From Albifimbria verrucaria (Eukaryota > Ascomycota > Sordariomycetes > Hypocreales > Stachybotryaceae): DNA of 64,000 bases. The notes beneath the pieces are model-generated. The model ran no database searches and was not told the origin of the DNA. It was given only the letters and a program-made list of their open reading frames with translations. Both the position numbers and the translations under genes were made by a program. Shown piece by piece: positions 1 through 11,664 of this stretch (position 1 is its first letter; the number at the start of each line of letters is the position of its first letter). The stretch covers positions 806,001-870,000 of the forward strand of contig JAHREC010000018.1 of assembly GCA_020081605.1 (NCBI GenBank), read 5' to 3'.

Positions 1-763
1 AAGCAGGATCAACGACTTCGCCCTGTGTACCAAAAGTCTTGGTGGTCTTTTCAACAATTTTGAATACCGACTGGAGAGTTTTGAACTGGCCAGAAACGTT
101 GGTAAAGGCATCAATGGCTATAAACATGGTCAGTTAAGTCTAGGGGTAAAAGGTCATAAGCCTTACTGTGTCCTAATGTTACTGTGATCCTGCTTGCACC
201 AGGCTTAAGATCCAAAAATGATGTCAGAGCTTGTGGCCATCCATAAGAAACTGTCATGGGGATATGGCCGGTGAGTGATGTATAGACAATATCACCAATA
301 GCCTTGGTGTCGACTAGGCTCTTGAGCTTTCTATAGGCTGGATCAGAACGTCCCTGTGATCCCACCAACACGGTAACACCGTTCTCTTTGGCAAGTTTGG
401 CCAGTTCCTCGGTCTCTTTAGATGAAGGTCCGACGGGGAATTCGATGAGGACATTCTTCTTCTGCTGCAGAGCAGGCTTCGCAAGGTAGACGTGCTTTGT
501 AACGGAGACGGCGACCACAACAAGATCAACATTTGGGTCGCGAGCAATATCTTCGGGAGAGCCATATGCTTTAACCGTGGCTGGTAGATTATGGGCCTTG
601 ATAGATTTCTCTGCAGATTCGAGGCTGGAATTGGCGACTGCAACCAGTTCATAGTTGGGGAGTGCTTGATGGCCTTCATGTGTTGCACACCCCATTCTCC
701 AGGCTGGTAAGTTTCGCTGTCAGAAGCACCAAGGCCAATGAGACCGACACGGATAGGAGCCAT
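1..763 (-). CDS. Gfo/Idh/MocA-family oxidoreductase, Gal80-like (3' end cut by window)
   Basis: The start MAPIRVGLIGLGASDSETY at 763 opens a Rossmann NAD(P)-binding fold, followed by VAVANSS, the conserved AYGSPEDIARDPNVDLVVV stretch and EFPVG at the position of the family's E-K/W-P motif. This is the pattern of fungal Gal80-like dehydrogenases, which are either sugar or inositol type oxidoreductases or transcriptional co-regulators. A 49-nt GT-AG intron lies at 118-166; downstream the protein resumes as IDAFTNVSGQFKTLQSVF and runs off the window edge, so the C-terminus is missing. The frame breaks near 655-675: one base seems lost in the CCCC of a CTCCCCAAC stretch, after which the conserved sequence continues. 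The substrate cannot be told from sequence. The family is secure; a regulatory versus enzymatic role is open. Confidence 0.8.
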
Positions 764-1454
764 TTTGTTGCAGAGGGCAGTTGATTCTTTTGAGAAACTT
801 TGTGGTTGTTTATGATGTAAAAGAGATGGAATTGATTTTGATGCTGTGTGTCTTTGGATGGCGGATGACTACCTATTTATATCTAAACTATGGGAGCATC
901 TTGTCTAGATAACTGCACTTTGTGCATTTCTAAGCTTCTCCGAGCTCTCGAATAAAACACACTTGAAGTTGAGAGACTTGGGCGTGGGTGTCCTGTAATG
1001 AACAGGGATCGGATCCGGTAAGCCTCTGACGACGGGGTCTAGTGGGCCATTGTTGATTTCGCAATCGTTATCGAACAATGGGGTTTTCTCCAGTATACTT
1101 CAGAATACATGATACGAAGAGAAATATGCTCATGTTACCACGCACTTAAGTGTATATACGAAGTAGCTCAAACTTGGAACATCAAGGGATCTTGGTTGAG
1201 GAGGTTTGTCTTAACCATGTCTGTGCTCCACCCAAACTCCGAGAATAAAGAGTTCAACGGAGGATCTCAGGATCCACTTGAACTCCGATGATGCAGGGCT
1301 TGTAATTGGCCAAACGTCGAGTTCAAGGTCCACTTGTACCCCGAAAAGGAGGTTCCATGTCAGCAGGTTTATCAGCAACTCCCGAGACAGGTTTGTGAGC
1401 ACAAGATGCTTCTCCGTCCGTTGTCATTTCGCCATATCTCCATGATTTTTCACA
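764..1454. other. Intergenic, divergent promoter region
   Basis: This is the shared upstream region of the minus-strand Gal80-like gene and the plus-strand Zn2Cys6 regulator. I see only short ORFs without codon or motif support and no RNA gene. A divergent pairing of a sugar-type oxidoreductase with a zinc-cluster regulator could mean local co-regulation, but no binding site is evident. Confidence 0.5.
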
Positions 1455-3100
1455 ATGCCTTTGTCACGTAAAAGGCCTGCGCGCGTTGCAGGGAGTCCAA
1501 GGTGCGCTGCAACTTGGCAATGCCATCCTGCTCTCGCTGCTCCTTAGACATCTCAACTGCATCTACGATGGTAAACTTCTCCCTAGCTCATCACACGCCC
1601 AATTCAGGGAAGCGCAAATTACCTCCACCTCAGAGTCGAGCTCCGACGTCAACACGACTTTCTTCTTGGATACAGTCGAAACCAATGTGTCAGCGTTTGA
1701 AGCGCAACGATTTTCCGAATCCGATGAATTCATGAGGGGTTGGGTGGCTTCACCAAGTAATGCCCTCCTTGATAATACAGCCGCCGCATCCCTCACTTTT
1801 GGGCCAGATTTTCTATCAAAGCCTTCTCCATTATCAGCAATTGGAAAGGAAATTCCATTCTCTCTAGGCATGTCTTCGCTCCGACCTACAGAAACTAGTT
1901 TGGTCCCAGCGCCATCACATCTCCACACAGGGCAGAACACCGCTATAGATGCCAATCTTGGTTCTAACCTGGTCTCTACACGGCCAGCACCTGGTAGACG
2001 TGCATTAAGACGTCGAATCATAGTTCAGAACTGTGTCCTTAGCAGCGTTGTGATTGGTCAGCTGGCCGCTTATCCTAAATTGATGATCGAAGGCAGCATG
2101 CTTCCGCCGTTCATTCACCCTCCTTGTCATGTTGACGAGGAATTAGCTCCTAGATGTAAAGCGATGGGGAGGCACTTCTGCCTTCCTACGACACTAGGTG
2201 TGTGTTCCGGCATTGTAGAACTATTCTACGCGCGTACAAGCTCCAACAGGGAATTCGTATGGCAGACTATTCAAGCAGAGTTAGGAAAGCTTGAAAGAAA
2301 GGTACGGCGGCATTTATTCAAGTACAAGCAACCCGTTGTACTAATGAGGTAAACAGTTCAATACTCTGGACGCTAACGGCAAATTGGCAGCCACTCAGTG
2401 TGCCACAATTTTTATGCTCTTACAAGCTGCGGATCTTCCGTCGTTAGAAAAGCAAAATGCCGTTGCTGCATGTTTACTGCATACTTCATGGGTAGGTTCT
2501 AATGATGGAAGTTAATCACTGTCATTGTGTTCAATCAGCTAATGCTCCTATAGAACTTCCTTGCGGCATTAAGAGAAACTCCAGAGTACAATACGGAACC
2601 CACCAACTCAAGACCATTACGATCTGAATGGATTTTTCGAGAAAGCGTCAATAGGTAAAGCATAAATCTATTCTAAGCATAGGAATCATTGTCGGTGCTA
2701 ATGACACTAGACTTATAATCATCTATAGTATTATTGATCTTTTGCTTGAGGGCTTCGACTATGTAGGCGGAGGCATGTGTGAACCTGGTAAGGCCTTTAA
2801 TCAAGCACCTCTGCCCTGCGTCCGAGACCTATGGCAGGCTTCCACAACTGGAGCTTGGATACGGTATTATGATGATTATCTTTCCAAAAGAAGAATCACG
2901 CAATATTGTCTGTCAAGGATCTGCTTGAATCAAGTGAGGAAGTATGCTCTACCTTTGTCATAAGAAAAGACGTGGCACAAGGAATTTTGATGGATATTGT
3001 GCAGTGGTCAGAAGCACTAGACGCGCTTGGAACGTTGGTGTATATGGTAATTCCTTTGCAACAACATAGACTTAACAACAGGGAATGGGAAGTAAGCTAA
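1455..3100 (+). CDS. Zn2Cys6 fungal transcription factor, frame broken
   Basis: The gene starts MPLSRK at 1455. In the next frame it encodes CARCRESKVRCNLAMPSCSRC, and in a third frame RHLNCIYDGK; together these give the six cysteines of a fungal Zn2Cys6 binuclear cluster (CxxCxxxKxxC...PxCxRC...C). The long middle part (1486-2350) has the RRALRRRIIVQNCVLSSVV and FIHPPCHVDEELAPRC blocks typical of the middle and C-terminal region of these regulators. Probable introns are at 2349-2390, about 2492-2553 and about 2654-2729, with IIDLLLEGFDYVGGGMCEPG after the last. A further frame change near 2895-2910 leads to the end at 3100. At least three one-base breaks occur, all near homopolymers. It is a DNA-binding regulator of unknown target. 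It is either an error-damaged intact gene or a young pseudogene. Confidence 0.7.
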
Positions 3101-3213
3101 GCAGCAATAATTACGAATTGCATTCAGGCCTTTTATTTTGGCGCTATCTAACACTCTGAACACGTCTTTAGACAGCTTTTTCTCACCAACTGGCCCCAAT
3201 CCTAATTGGCTCA

Positions 3214-3862
3214 TCACTGCTGGAATCTGAAGAGTACTGAGCGGATCCAGTCTTCTAATGATGCCAGGTCCGATTGTATATTGACATTGCAAATAGGTGC
3301 TAGTCCGTCGAGTTCATCTGCAACAGCTCCCACCATGCTCAAAAGTTTTGAAAATAAACCAGAGATCCCCGACGGAGTGGGAGAGCTCAAAAGAAGGATC
3401 CCTTGGTTACTAACGTCTGATAAAGAGTTACCTGGCTATCGGCGAACTATAATGGGTCAGCTCATCTGTTGAAGCCAGTTCTTATTAAAACCTACGTTTG
3501 CAAACGCTTTGCAGACGTCAGTTTGCTGTGTCCTACTAAATGATTTCGAGGGACTCGAGTCGGACAATTTGACGACTACATCATTAACGCCATTGAGGAT
3601 GCGTTGGAAGTTGGCCAGCGTTCTCTTCATTCTAACGTTAGGTTATCTGGAATAGTTCGTCATGGTGTTTGCGACTCACCGCCACTGTTGTAGATATATT
3701 AGCAGGAACAAGTAGGCTCAATCTTGTAGTAGATTCGTTCGTCTCGTCCGCAATCTCCGCAATGCTTTTCAAATCCGTCACGATTTCGCTAGACGTGATT
3801 GCGGCATGGATTTGTGCGGCGGTGAGCACAAGAACCACGGCATTGAATAATTTGATTTGCAT
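3214..3862 (-). CDS. HsbA-type hydrophobic surface binding / cell wall protein
   Basis: This spliced gene is easy to miss. It starts MQIKLFNAVVLVLTAAQIHA at 3862, a clear signal peptide, then ITSSEIVTDLKSIAEIADE. An intron at about 3625-3679 leads to RTLANFQRILNGVNDVVVKL and SRTQQTDVCKAFAN. A second short intron (GTAGGT...TATAG, about 3434-3482) leads to FADSQVTLYQTLVTKGSFF, then SSPTPSGISGLFSKLLSMVG and ADELDGLAPICNVNIQSDL to the stop at 3214. The layout (signal peptide, helical repeats, two cysteines, a helix following a serine-rich bend) is that of HsbA / galactomannoprotein-like secreted proteins, which coat hydrophobic surfaces and sit in the wall. One base is missing at a TTTT run near 3385. 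It converges with the zinc-cluster gene, with 113 bp between the ends. Confidence 0.72.
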
Positions 3863-5271
3863 TGTGAATCCGTATTTTCTTCTATGGCCTTTCAAAGCTT
3901 TGAACTATGTATTTTATCACTTCTTGGCCCAAGGCGACGTGAACACTAGGCTTTTATATCGGAGTCGGGTGGGTTCGCCTCATACGCCTTGCATCCTTCC
4001 CTTGCCCGCTCCACCATAGCCTCTTCAATTGTGGCTATTGTCTACTACAACACATTCCAATTCACTGATTTATTCGTCAGAATTGCACAATTGGCGGGTC
4101 AATGCATGCCACGTTCCCTGACGGCCCGCTGTGTGGTCAGCGTCATGCCACTCTATCAATTCCAGTGAGGTTTCAGGTCCGTTTCTAGGAGGAAACAAGC
4201 CGACCTCTAATCCCAATAATCCCAAGTTTAAGTTCGGCTGTTCTGTCTCAGTCATCCCACAATGAATGGGTCATCCTCGGTTGGAACACTTGGCTTGGCA
4301 TTGTTCTTCTATCAGGTGCCACTCTTGATAATAACCTGTGACTAACAAGCTAGTCCATCTTGTCCATGTAAAGGTACTTGTCATACATAATTTGCCTTCA
4401 GCTGGCTTTAGAAACCATCTGTGTGCGTCATCGTATCTGGTGTGGAATGGCATATGCGAAAAGTCCCATCGACATTGTGGGTTCCCCAGCCACCGTCCTC
4501 TCGTGTCTATCCCAGACCCCTTTACTCCTCGTGGAATATCTTGTCAACCTTTTTTTTTTTTTGACGCTTGGATGCCTTGTCCATTATGACAAAGTACATA
4601 ACATGTTACTAGCTAGCTTATGATATACATCTAGGTCAGACATGGTTAGAAATAATTTCCTAATAAATACTGAATGAGATTTTTAAACAATTTGAATACT
4701 CAGAAAATTTCCAGAAATGGAGTATTTTTATTTTTCATTGTGTTTTTGATTAACAAACAAGGAACGATACTAGTAGGCTCTATGGTGATTACAGGTTCCG
4801 TCATAATGGTTCCAAAGATTACATTATCACAACAATACAATATGCTAAAAGAAAAGAAGTCCCCCTAGAACTATTTTACTGATGGTTAATCTCAAAATTC
4901 CGCTACTTGTTTCCATTCAAGTCCTTAAAGGCCTACGCTCTCACCGTGTCATCTTGAGGTGGGAATGTCATGGATTTTACGACTATACATCAGTGTGATG
5001 CTGGTCGCATAAGTAAGTGCTGAAGGACGTAGGGTTGATTTGACAAGGGATTGGTCAAACACTTTGTTTATGTCAATACCTGTCTCTTTCACTTTGCTGT
5101 TAATCTCCTCATTCAACTGCTCATAACGTGATGTGGCCATGTTTTCATTACTCACCAGTCACTCACAACCCTTGTTCGGCCTTAGGCAGCAGTATCCACA
5201 ATTCTTCATCGTCAGCAAAACACTTTCAACTTTCTCAAAACAAGAGTATATCGGAAGCTGCCAAGGCCACT
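3863..5271. other. Intergenic region before the NLR gene
   Basis: About 1.4 kb without a gene I can support apart from the weak small ORF listed separately. It contains a T12-13 run near 4549-4561 and an AT-rich segment around 4620-4870. Short ORFs at 4070-4255 and 4338-4623 show no recognisable motif. Confidence 0.4.
4949..5140 (-). CDS. Candidate small protein head-to-head with the NLR gene
   Basis: An ORF with ATG at 5140 (an upstream in-frame ATG at 5155) encodes about 63 residues starting MATSRYEQLNEEINSKVKET. It is hydrophilic and probably helical at its start, and ends in a basic tail. No family is recognised. Its ATG lies about 130 bp from the likely ATG of the NACHT-ankyrin gene on the other strand. 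In fungi, genes next to NLRs sometimes encode their partner or effector, which is the only reason to list it. It may well be chance. Confidence 0.2.
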   Translation of the reverse strand: MATSRYEQLNEEINSKVKETGIDINKVFDQSLVKSTLRPSALTYATSITLMYSRKIHDIPTSR

Positions 5272-8200
5272 ATGGTAACCGGCATAGTCGACTTCAATAA
5301 AGCCCAAGATACGGTTGATGGGTTCGTTTTGGTAAAATGCGTGGATGTCCCTGATGAAGATGCCACCGAATCCTCTCTTCAAGCACCATCGACTCTAAAT
5401 CACATTCGTGCCTGGCTTCAACCCACAGAATATGAGGGCAATGATAGTGAATTCGAGAAACATTTAGCCTCATATCTCCAAGGTACTGGAAAATGGCTAT
5501 TTGACAGTACGGTATACCGGCAGTGGCATGAAAGTCAGCGAGACGGCATTCTCTGGATTCGAGGTAGGATGCCATAGAGATGGATCGTTTCTAAATATTC
5601 CATTGTTTTCCCAGCCTACTACCAGTTCTAATTTTGATTTCGCCAGGCATTCCAGGATCCGGTAAATCTGTTTTTGCTGCAAATTTAGTAAACAGGTTAC
5701 GGCTAGAGGATTGTCCAGTTCTTTATTTCTTTTTAGACATACCATCGACAGTAACCACCGTCCTGAAGCTGCTTTCCGCGATTTCTTAGCTCAACTCATA
5801 GGCCAGAGCCCACAACTTCAGCTAGAATGCGCAAGCCTGGTTGGGAGTCAGAACTCCGGCACGAACACCGCATCCATAGACAACATGAAACTTGAAGACC
5901 TGTTTCGCCTATTACAACTAGCACTGGCCACTATCTCAAAAGCATATTGCATTATAGATGCTCTGGATGAGATGGATCAAAATCGACTAGAGCCATTTCT
6001 TTGTTGCTTGGATTTCCTTGGCTCATGGCGACCTGCGAACGTCAAAGTCATAATGACGAGCCGTCCGATCGCAATTATCGAAAACATTATGCGAAATCTC
6101 AAAGTTCTTGATATTCGTCTAGACAAGGGTCTTGTTGAGCCTGATATTGCGTCTTTTGTTAAGCACAGGCTCAAATCATTGGACTTGCCACACGATACAA
6201 TTCTCTCAATCGCTGAAAAAATCTTAAACAAAGCTGGTGGCCTATTTCTTTACGCCAAGCTAGCTACAGGCACGTTGGCAAATCTTCCAGCTAATGTGGA
6301 CATAGCAGAAAGTCTAGCTACTATGCCCTCGGATTTGGCCACGATGTATACCAATTTATTACAGGAACACTCTAAACGAACAGGCATTCCCAAGAACCTT
6401 CAGGTGTTGGTTCTAGAGTGTGTCACTCATTCATTACGTCCATTACGCTTGCTGGAGCTGTCAGATCTTATTCTTGTGACTCAGCCACAATACGCCAAAA
6501 CTCGCGGCGAGATGAAGAATCTCATTCGAACTGTCTGTGGACCATTAATTGAAATACTCCCAGATGAGACTGTGCGAGTTGTCCATCATTCGTTGACGGA
6601 GTATCTACTGGGGATTAATGAGACAGCCAAAGGTGGTCAAGAAATTTCTTTAAACCTTGGCCGAAGCCACAACCATATGGGACTTCTCTGCATCACCTAT
6701 CTTGGATCTGGTTGTGTTAAATCGATTGAGCCCAGAAATGGGGGTGGCAACAAATCAGTGCTCCTTCCTTTGGTTGATCATCCATTCTCCAGATATGCTC
6801 TGAGTTACTGGCATACCCACATAAAAAGAGCGGCGGCTTTGGATGAGAACCAAGAAGAGATTCATTCTGCTCTTCAACAACTACTTTTCGATCTTGAATT
6901 ATTCCCTAAATTGATCATGCTCGACCAATTCAAGCCACCTCAACTTTTCGTTGAAAACCAAAGATTACCTGGCATCAACTTGCAAACCCAAATGCATTTA
7001 CCTGCCTTTATCTTACGACTCGCCATGCAACTGGGGTTGTGGAAATTTGTCGAGTTCATGCTGCAAGATGAGGCACTAGATGTTAAGGAGTATAACGAAA
7101 AAATCTTGTTTTCTCCATTGGTTACGGCTGTAGTGGAAGGCTGCCAGAATACAGTACGTCTACTGGCACAGCGAGGTGTCAACTTGGACAGCCATGATGG
7201 CAATGGTCTCACAGCCCTCCATGCAGCAGTTGGCTTCCGAGGATACACAAAACCAAACTCGTCAATGGCTCATCTTTTAATCGAAATAGGAGCTGATGTT
7301 TGGAAAACCCACACCATGGATGCCTGGTTTATGAACACAGCGGAAGAACCCGCGATCAAATATGCTTTCGAACATGGCAATGAAGACATGATATTAGCAT
7401 TTTTGCCTTGCATTAAAAGCAGAGAATCTGCTATTCAGGCGCTTGAATGGGCTGTTAGGAGCCTATCTCAAACCCCAGAGTGATTCAATTCATATTGCAG
7501 CATTCTATCTTCGATGTTAATGCTCGAACTTCGTGGGGTACACCACTATTTCTTGCATGCAGTATGCGAGAGCCAGATCGCATAGAGACACTTCTCGAAG
7601 CGGGTGCTGATCCGAACATTCTTCATGCCAGTGCTTCTAGTATTCAAAGGGCGAGGGCAATAATGTTCTACATGAGCTTGCCTTTCATCACCCTCATTTC
7701 TGCTGTGACGGTAGAGTCAGCGGTGAAGCATTGTCACGATGCTTTCAGTTGGTGCTTGCAGCAGGTGCGAACGGTATGTTTCACATCCAATTTCAGCCAA
7801 ATGCATTTACTTGTCATTCGAGTTTAGAAAGTATCTAACCAGACTTTAGTGAACCAGAGAGGTCTTTGGGGCACTCCTCTGCATTTGGCCGACGATGTAG
7901 TAGCAGTAGAGCATCTACTAGATGCGGGTGCAGACGTTCATGCTTTGACTAGTTCTGGAGAGACTGTGCTACACCGATGCTCGGATGATAAGATCCTAAG
8001 ACTGATCGCAAAAGAGCTGATATCAATGTCCGAACACCTAATGGACGAACAGCTTTAACCAAGCTTCTAGCTATCGGAGACTCTTCAGAATCATTGCTTG
8101 AAAGGACTTTGTTGCTCGTTCGTGCTGGAATTGATGTTACGCTAACAGACGATGAGGGCAATAGTGCCCTCCACTATGCCGTGAGAATCATCAACACCCA

Positions 8201-11200
8201 TCAACATACACATTGCCTGACGCCACTAGTTGCGGCTATGATTGCCAAAGGGCAAATGTCAACTTGACCAACAATGCGGGAGAAACACCTATGCATTTAT
8301 TCCGTTGGATGGAATGCTGCTCATTAGATATACTGGCAGCGTTGGTCAAAGCTGGTGCCAACCTTGAGGCCAAAGACTCAGACGGCCGTACACCGTTGAT
8401 GGCATGGGCAGGCCGCCGCCATAGCCCGCAATGTCCAGACATAGCTCGGATATACGATAAAATGGCCGAATACGGAGCAAGCTTTACTACTACGGACAAT
8501 CTCGGACGAACACTTCTCCACGCTGCCGTTCCGCAGGGTGAGGACATTTCGGAGTTTATCGATTATCTAAACGATCACGGTGTGGACCCTAAGCAGACAG
8601 ACAATGCCGGTAACACGTTGTGGCATTCTGCGATTCCTTCGTTTTGTGCTTGGTTCCATGCTCAAGGGATATATGCTCAAATCACACAGTTAGGGGTTGA
8701 TCCATGGGCTCCAAATGCTGTAGGACACACACCTCTACATTCAGTATGCATGTATAGGCAAGATTTCATGGATGTTGACGATTGGGACCACAACTATGTT
8801 TTAAATAAGGCTTATCCTCCAGTGCTCGACTATATGATGAGTGTGTATAAAGACGTTGACTGCGGCGACAATCAAGGTATCACGCCATTGCATTACACGT
8901 CTACTTTTTCAGAGATGTTGACAGCCTTTCTCCTTCAAAATGGCGCGGATGCCTTTCGAGCGACTCATGAGGGGCTCACAACACTCCACTTGGCAGCTCG
9001 GTCAAGACAAGCCAACATAGTTGGTCTACTGCTGGAGAACTTGAGAAGTACCGAATCTGACAAGACTTGCGCAGCTGCTGTCAATGCGAAAGATAGCCTT
9101 GGTAGAACAGCTCTCTACTATGCATGTCGCTCAGGTCGAGTGGAAAGTGTCCGTCTGCTCCTAAACGCCGGCGCAACAGTTAGAATAGGGCCTTTCGAAG
9201 GTTCAGCTTGGCACGGGTGTGCGGATTTTGAGACCGAATTGGATGATCGGTTGTGGTCACGCCGCGTCACTGAAGCAGCATCATGTTACCCGAGATATTG
9301 GCTGGTTAGTTCTACTGGAGCTGACAAGACACAGTCATGGGGGTACTTTGAGGCCTTCGCTGGCTCGTGTCTGATGACAACGCTAGAACGCCCCGTGCAT
9401 GTAATTCATCGTGACACCGTCTTTCAATCTAGCGGTCAATTTCCAATGGAAAGACTACAAGATATCGTGTCATTATTGGCAGCACATGACTTGGTAACTA
9501 CACGCAATTCTATCGGCGAAGCTATCAAATTAGCTGTGGAAAGATCATTTGACTATACTGTTGAAGTGCTTTCGAAGTTGCAACAGAGCTTGGGTCTTAG
9601 ACAGAGCATTGAGTTCGAGACAGCTTTAACAGCATGTATCAAAAACAGGCAAGCTTTTCTTGATAATTCGCTACAAGAAGCATCCTCATTCCAACATCAA
9701 ATGGAATTGAGAGATTTTGATGCTGCGGTCAACAACATTGAAACCTTCGAGAATTTGTTCCTTCATGACCCACAAAACGCTTTTCATGTCATGTCTCATC
9801 TCATTGAAGGTGGTTACGCTTGGCTCATAGACCAACTGACCACTCCAGAGATGGTTTCGGACCCTGAGACAAGGATTGAGATAGAGGCTTCTCAAGACTC
9901 ACCCAACATTTTAAAGCCTTTGATTGTGGCGGCATGTCAACGTAAGGATCCCAACATTGAAGTACTTCGCGTCCTGGTACAAAAGGGGCAAATCTAAATG
10001 CTCAAATGCAGTCGACAGATGAAACTGTGTCAGGCAGGAGTGCGCTTCATTTCCTAGCTACAAGTAACAACTGGTGGCAATCACGATTAGCTATACCGTT
10101 CCTTGTTAAACATGGTGCCGATATGGAGCTGAAGGATAGTCATGGTCGAACGCCTTTACGATTGGCTTTGAACAATGCCGGTGCGCCTTGGTTCAACTTT
10201 GAGGCTGTCAAGATGTTACTCGAGTTGGGAGCTAATCCAAACGCGGTGGACACGGAGGAAGTATCATGCCTTCAAAAGGCCTGCCAATGTGAGAAGACAT
10301 TCAAACTCTTACTTCATCATGGGGCTGTTGTATCATATGGAGACATCTTAAACCCAATTTACCAAAAAGACCTCCATACGCTAGAGTTGATTCTGCGTAG
10401 TGGTGCGGATCCAAATATCCGCGACCCTGAAGAGGAAGTGCCTGAGTCCGAAGTTACAAATTCCGAGATCGATGAGGCTCAATTTTTCGATCCGACTGAG
10501 GACGAGTGTGATTACCCTCTTGACTGGGTCATCTATAACAGCGTTCGATACAAGCGAGATCTTGAAGCCTCCATAAGAATTTGCAAACTCCTCCTGAAAT
10601 TTGGTGCAGATCCTGCGGCAAATTACTCTCATACCACAGTGATGCACCGTGTGCTGCAGGTGAGAACAAGACTTTATTCTGATGAGCATAAGAAGCCAAT
10701 ACCTCTTCTACCATTCTTCAAGCTATTTGTGGATCATCCTGGCTTTGACATTGAAGCTCGAGATGCCAGAGGTTATACCATGCTGCACTACGCATGTCAA
10801 AATAGACATGAGCTAGTTCAACTACTCATTAAGCATATGGCTGATGTCCGAGCCTGAGATCCTGATGGACAGTTACCTATACATATATACTTGCAGTCGC
10901 CATCTCGACGAATTGATGGCGTGAATGTATTAGCATCTCTCCTTCAAAGATACCAGACGCCCGAGTTGCTCAACGAAAGGGATAACCATGATATGTCACT
11001 TTTGCATCTTGCCCTTCAAGACGGAGCTGGTTTGAAAAAGGCTGAACTTCTTCTGGATGCGGGTATAGAAGTTTGCCTCGCCCCTACTTCTGCCGGAGAC
11101 ACACTATTACACTTTCTTCTGAAAAGCACCTGGTTAATTGATGAGCATGGAGTGATATGTGGGAGATTGAGGAAACAATTCGAGCAATTCTTGGCAAGTG

Positions 11201-11664
11201 GTGCCTCTATCAACATGCGAAATAGCGACGGTGAAACACCTATTTTCAATTTCTTTCGCACGGGGCGAATCATATCGCAGGAAAAAATTGAGCTACAACA
11301 ACAGCATATTAAATATACGGAGGTTCAAGCTCTATCAGGGAAGGCCAAGAGGATTGCCCTAAGAGGTATTGCAGCCGTCGAAGCCGAGCCCCTCATCTGG
11401 GCCTTCTTGGATGAAGCACATGTCGATTGGACCATGAAGAATAAGAAAGGACAGTCACTTCTTCATATAGTAGCTGCTGATCAGACTCAAGAACAGAGCA
11501 AGGAGAACAATTGTCAAGGTAGGCGAGTTGCACGCTTCCGTTTCTTGCTGAGCAAGGGTCTTGATGCAATGGCCGAAGACGAGGAACACCATACGGCTCT
11601 GGATACTGCAGCTGCACTAGACAATCAGGATATTCTGAGCCTGTTTGCATCCAGTAGCGCATAG
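5272..11664 (+). CDS. NACHT-ankyrin STAND (NLR-like) protein, frame broken
   Basis: This is one very large gene of about 2,050 residues. The ATG at 5272 is preferred over 5131 because it starts the conserved part MVTGIVDFNKAQDTVDGF. WLQPTEYEGNDSEFEKHLAS and the Walker A loop GIPGSGKS follow, split by the intron 5564-5646. The NACHT continues with YCIIDALDEMDQN (Walker B) and VIMTSRPIA (sensor). From about 7050 the rest is ankyrin repeats (TALHAAV, TPLHLA, GANVNLT types) to 11664. A second intron is at 7774-7849. Single-base breaks sit in homopolymers at about 5730-5734 (T), 7473-7476 (C), 7649-7651 (G), 8010-8013 (A), 8250-8252 (G) and 9985-9988 (G). In addition there is a clean in-frame TGA at 10855-10857, where a CGA would fit. 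Such proteins act as cytosolic sensors in fungal non-self recognition. There is no recognised N-terminal effector domain. Confidence 0.85.

Noticed and set aside
3206..4019. Plus-strand ORFs at 3206-3472 and 3669-4019
   Set aside because: They are antisense shadows of the spliced HsbA-like gene, whose signal peptide, introns and conserved cysteines read on the minus strand.
5272..11664. Programmed ribosomal frameshifting as the cause of the multiple frames
   Set aside because: Six or more independent shifts at ordinary short runs, and the same pattern in unrelated housekeeping genes, make recoding implausible; there are no consistent slippery sites or structures.
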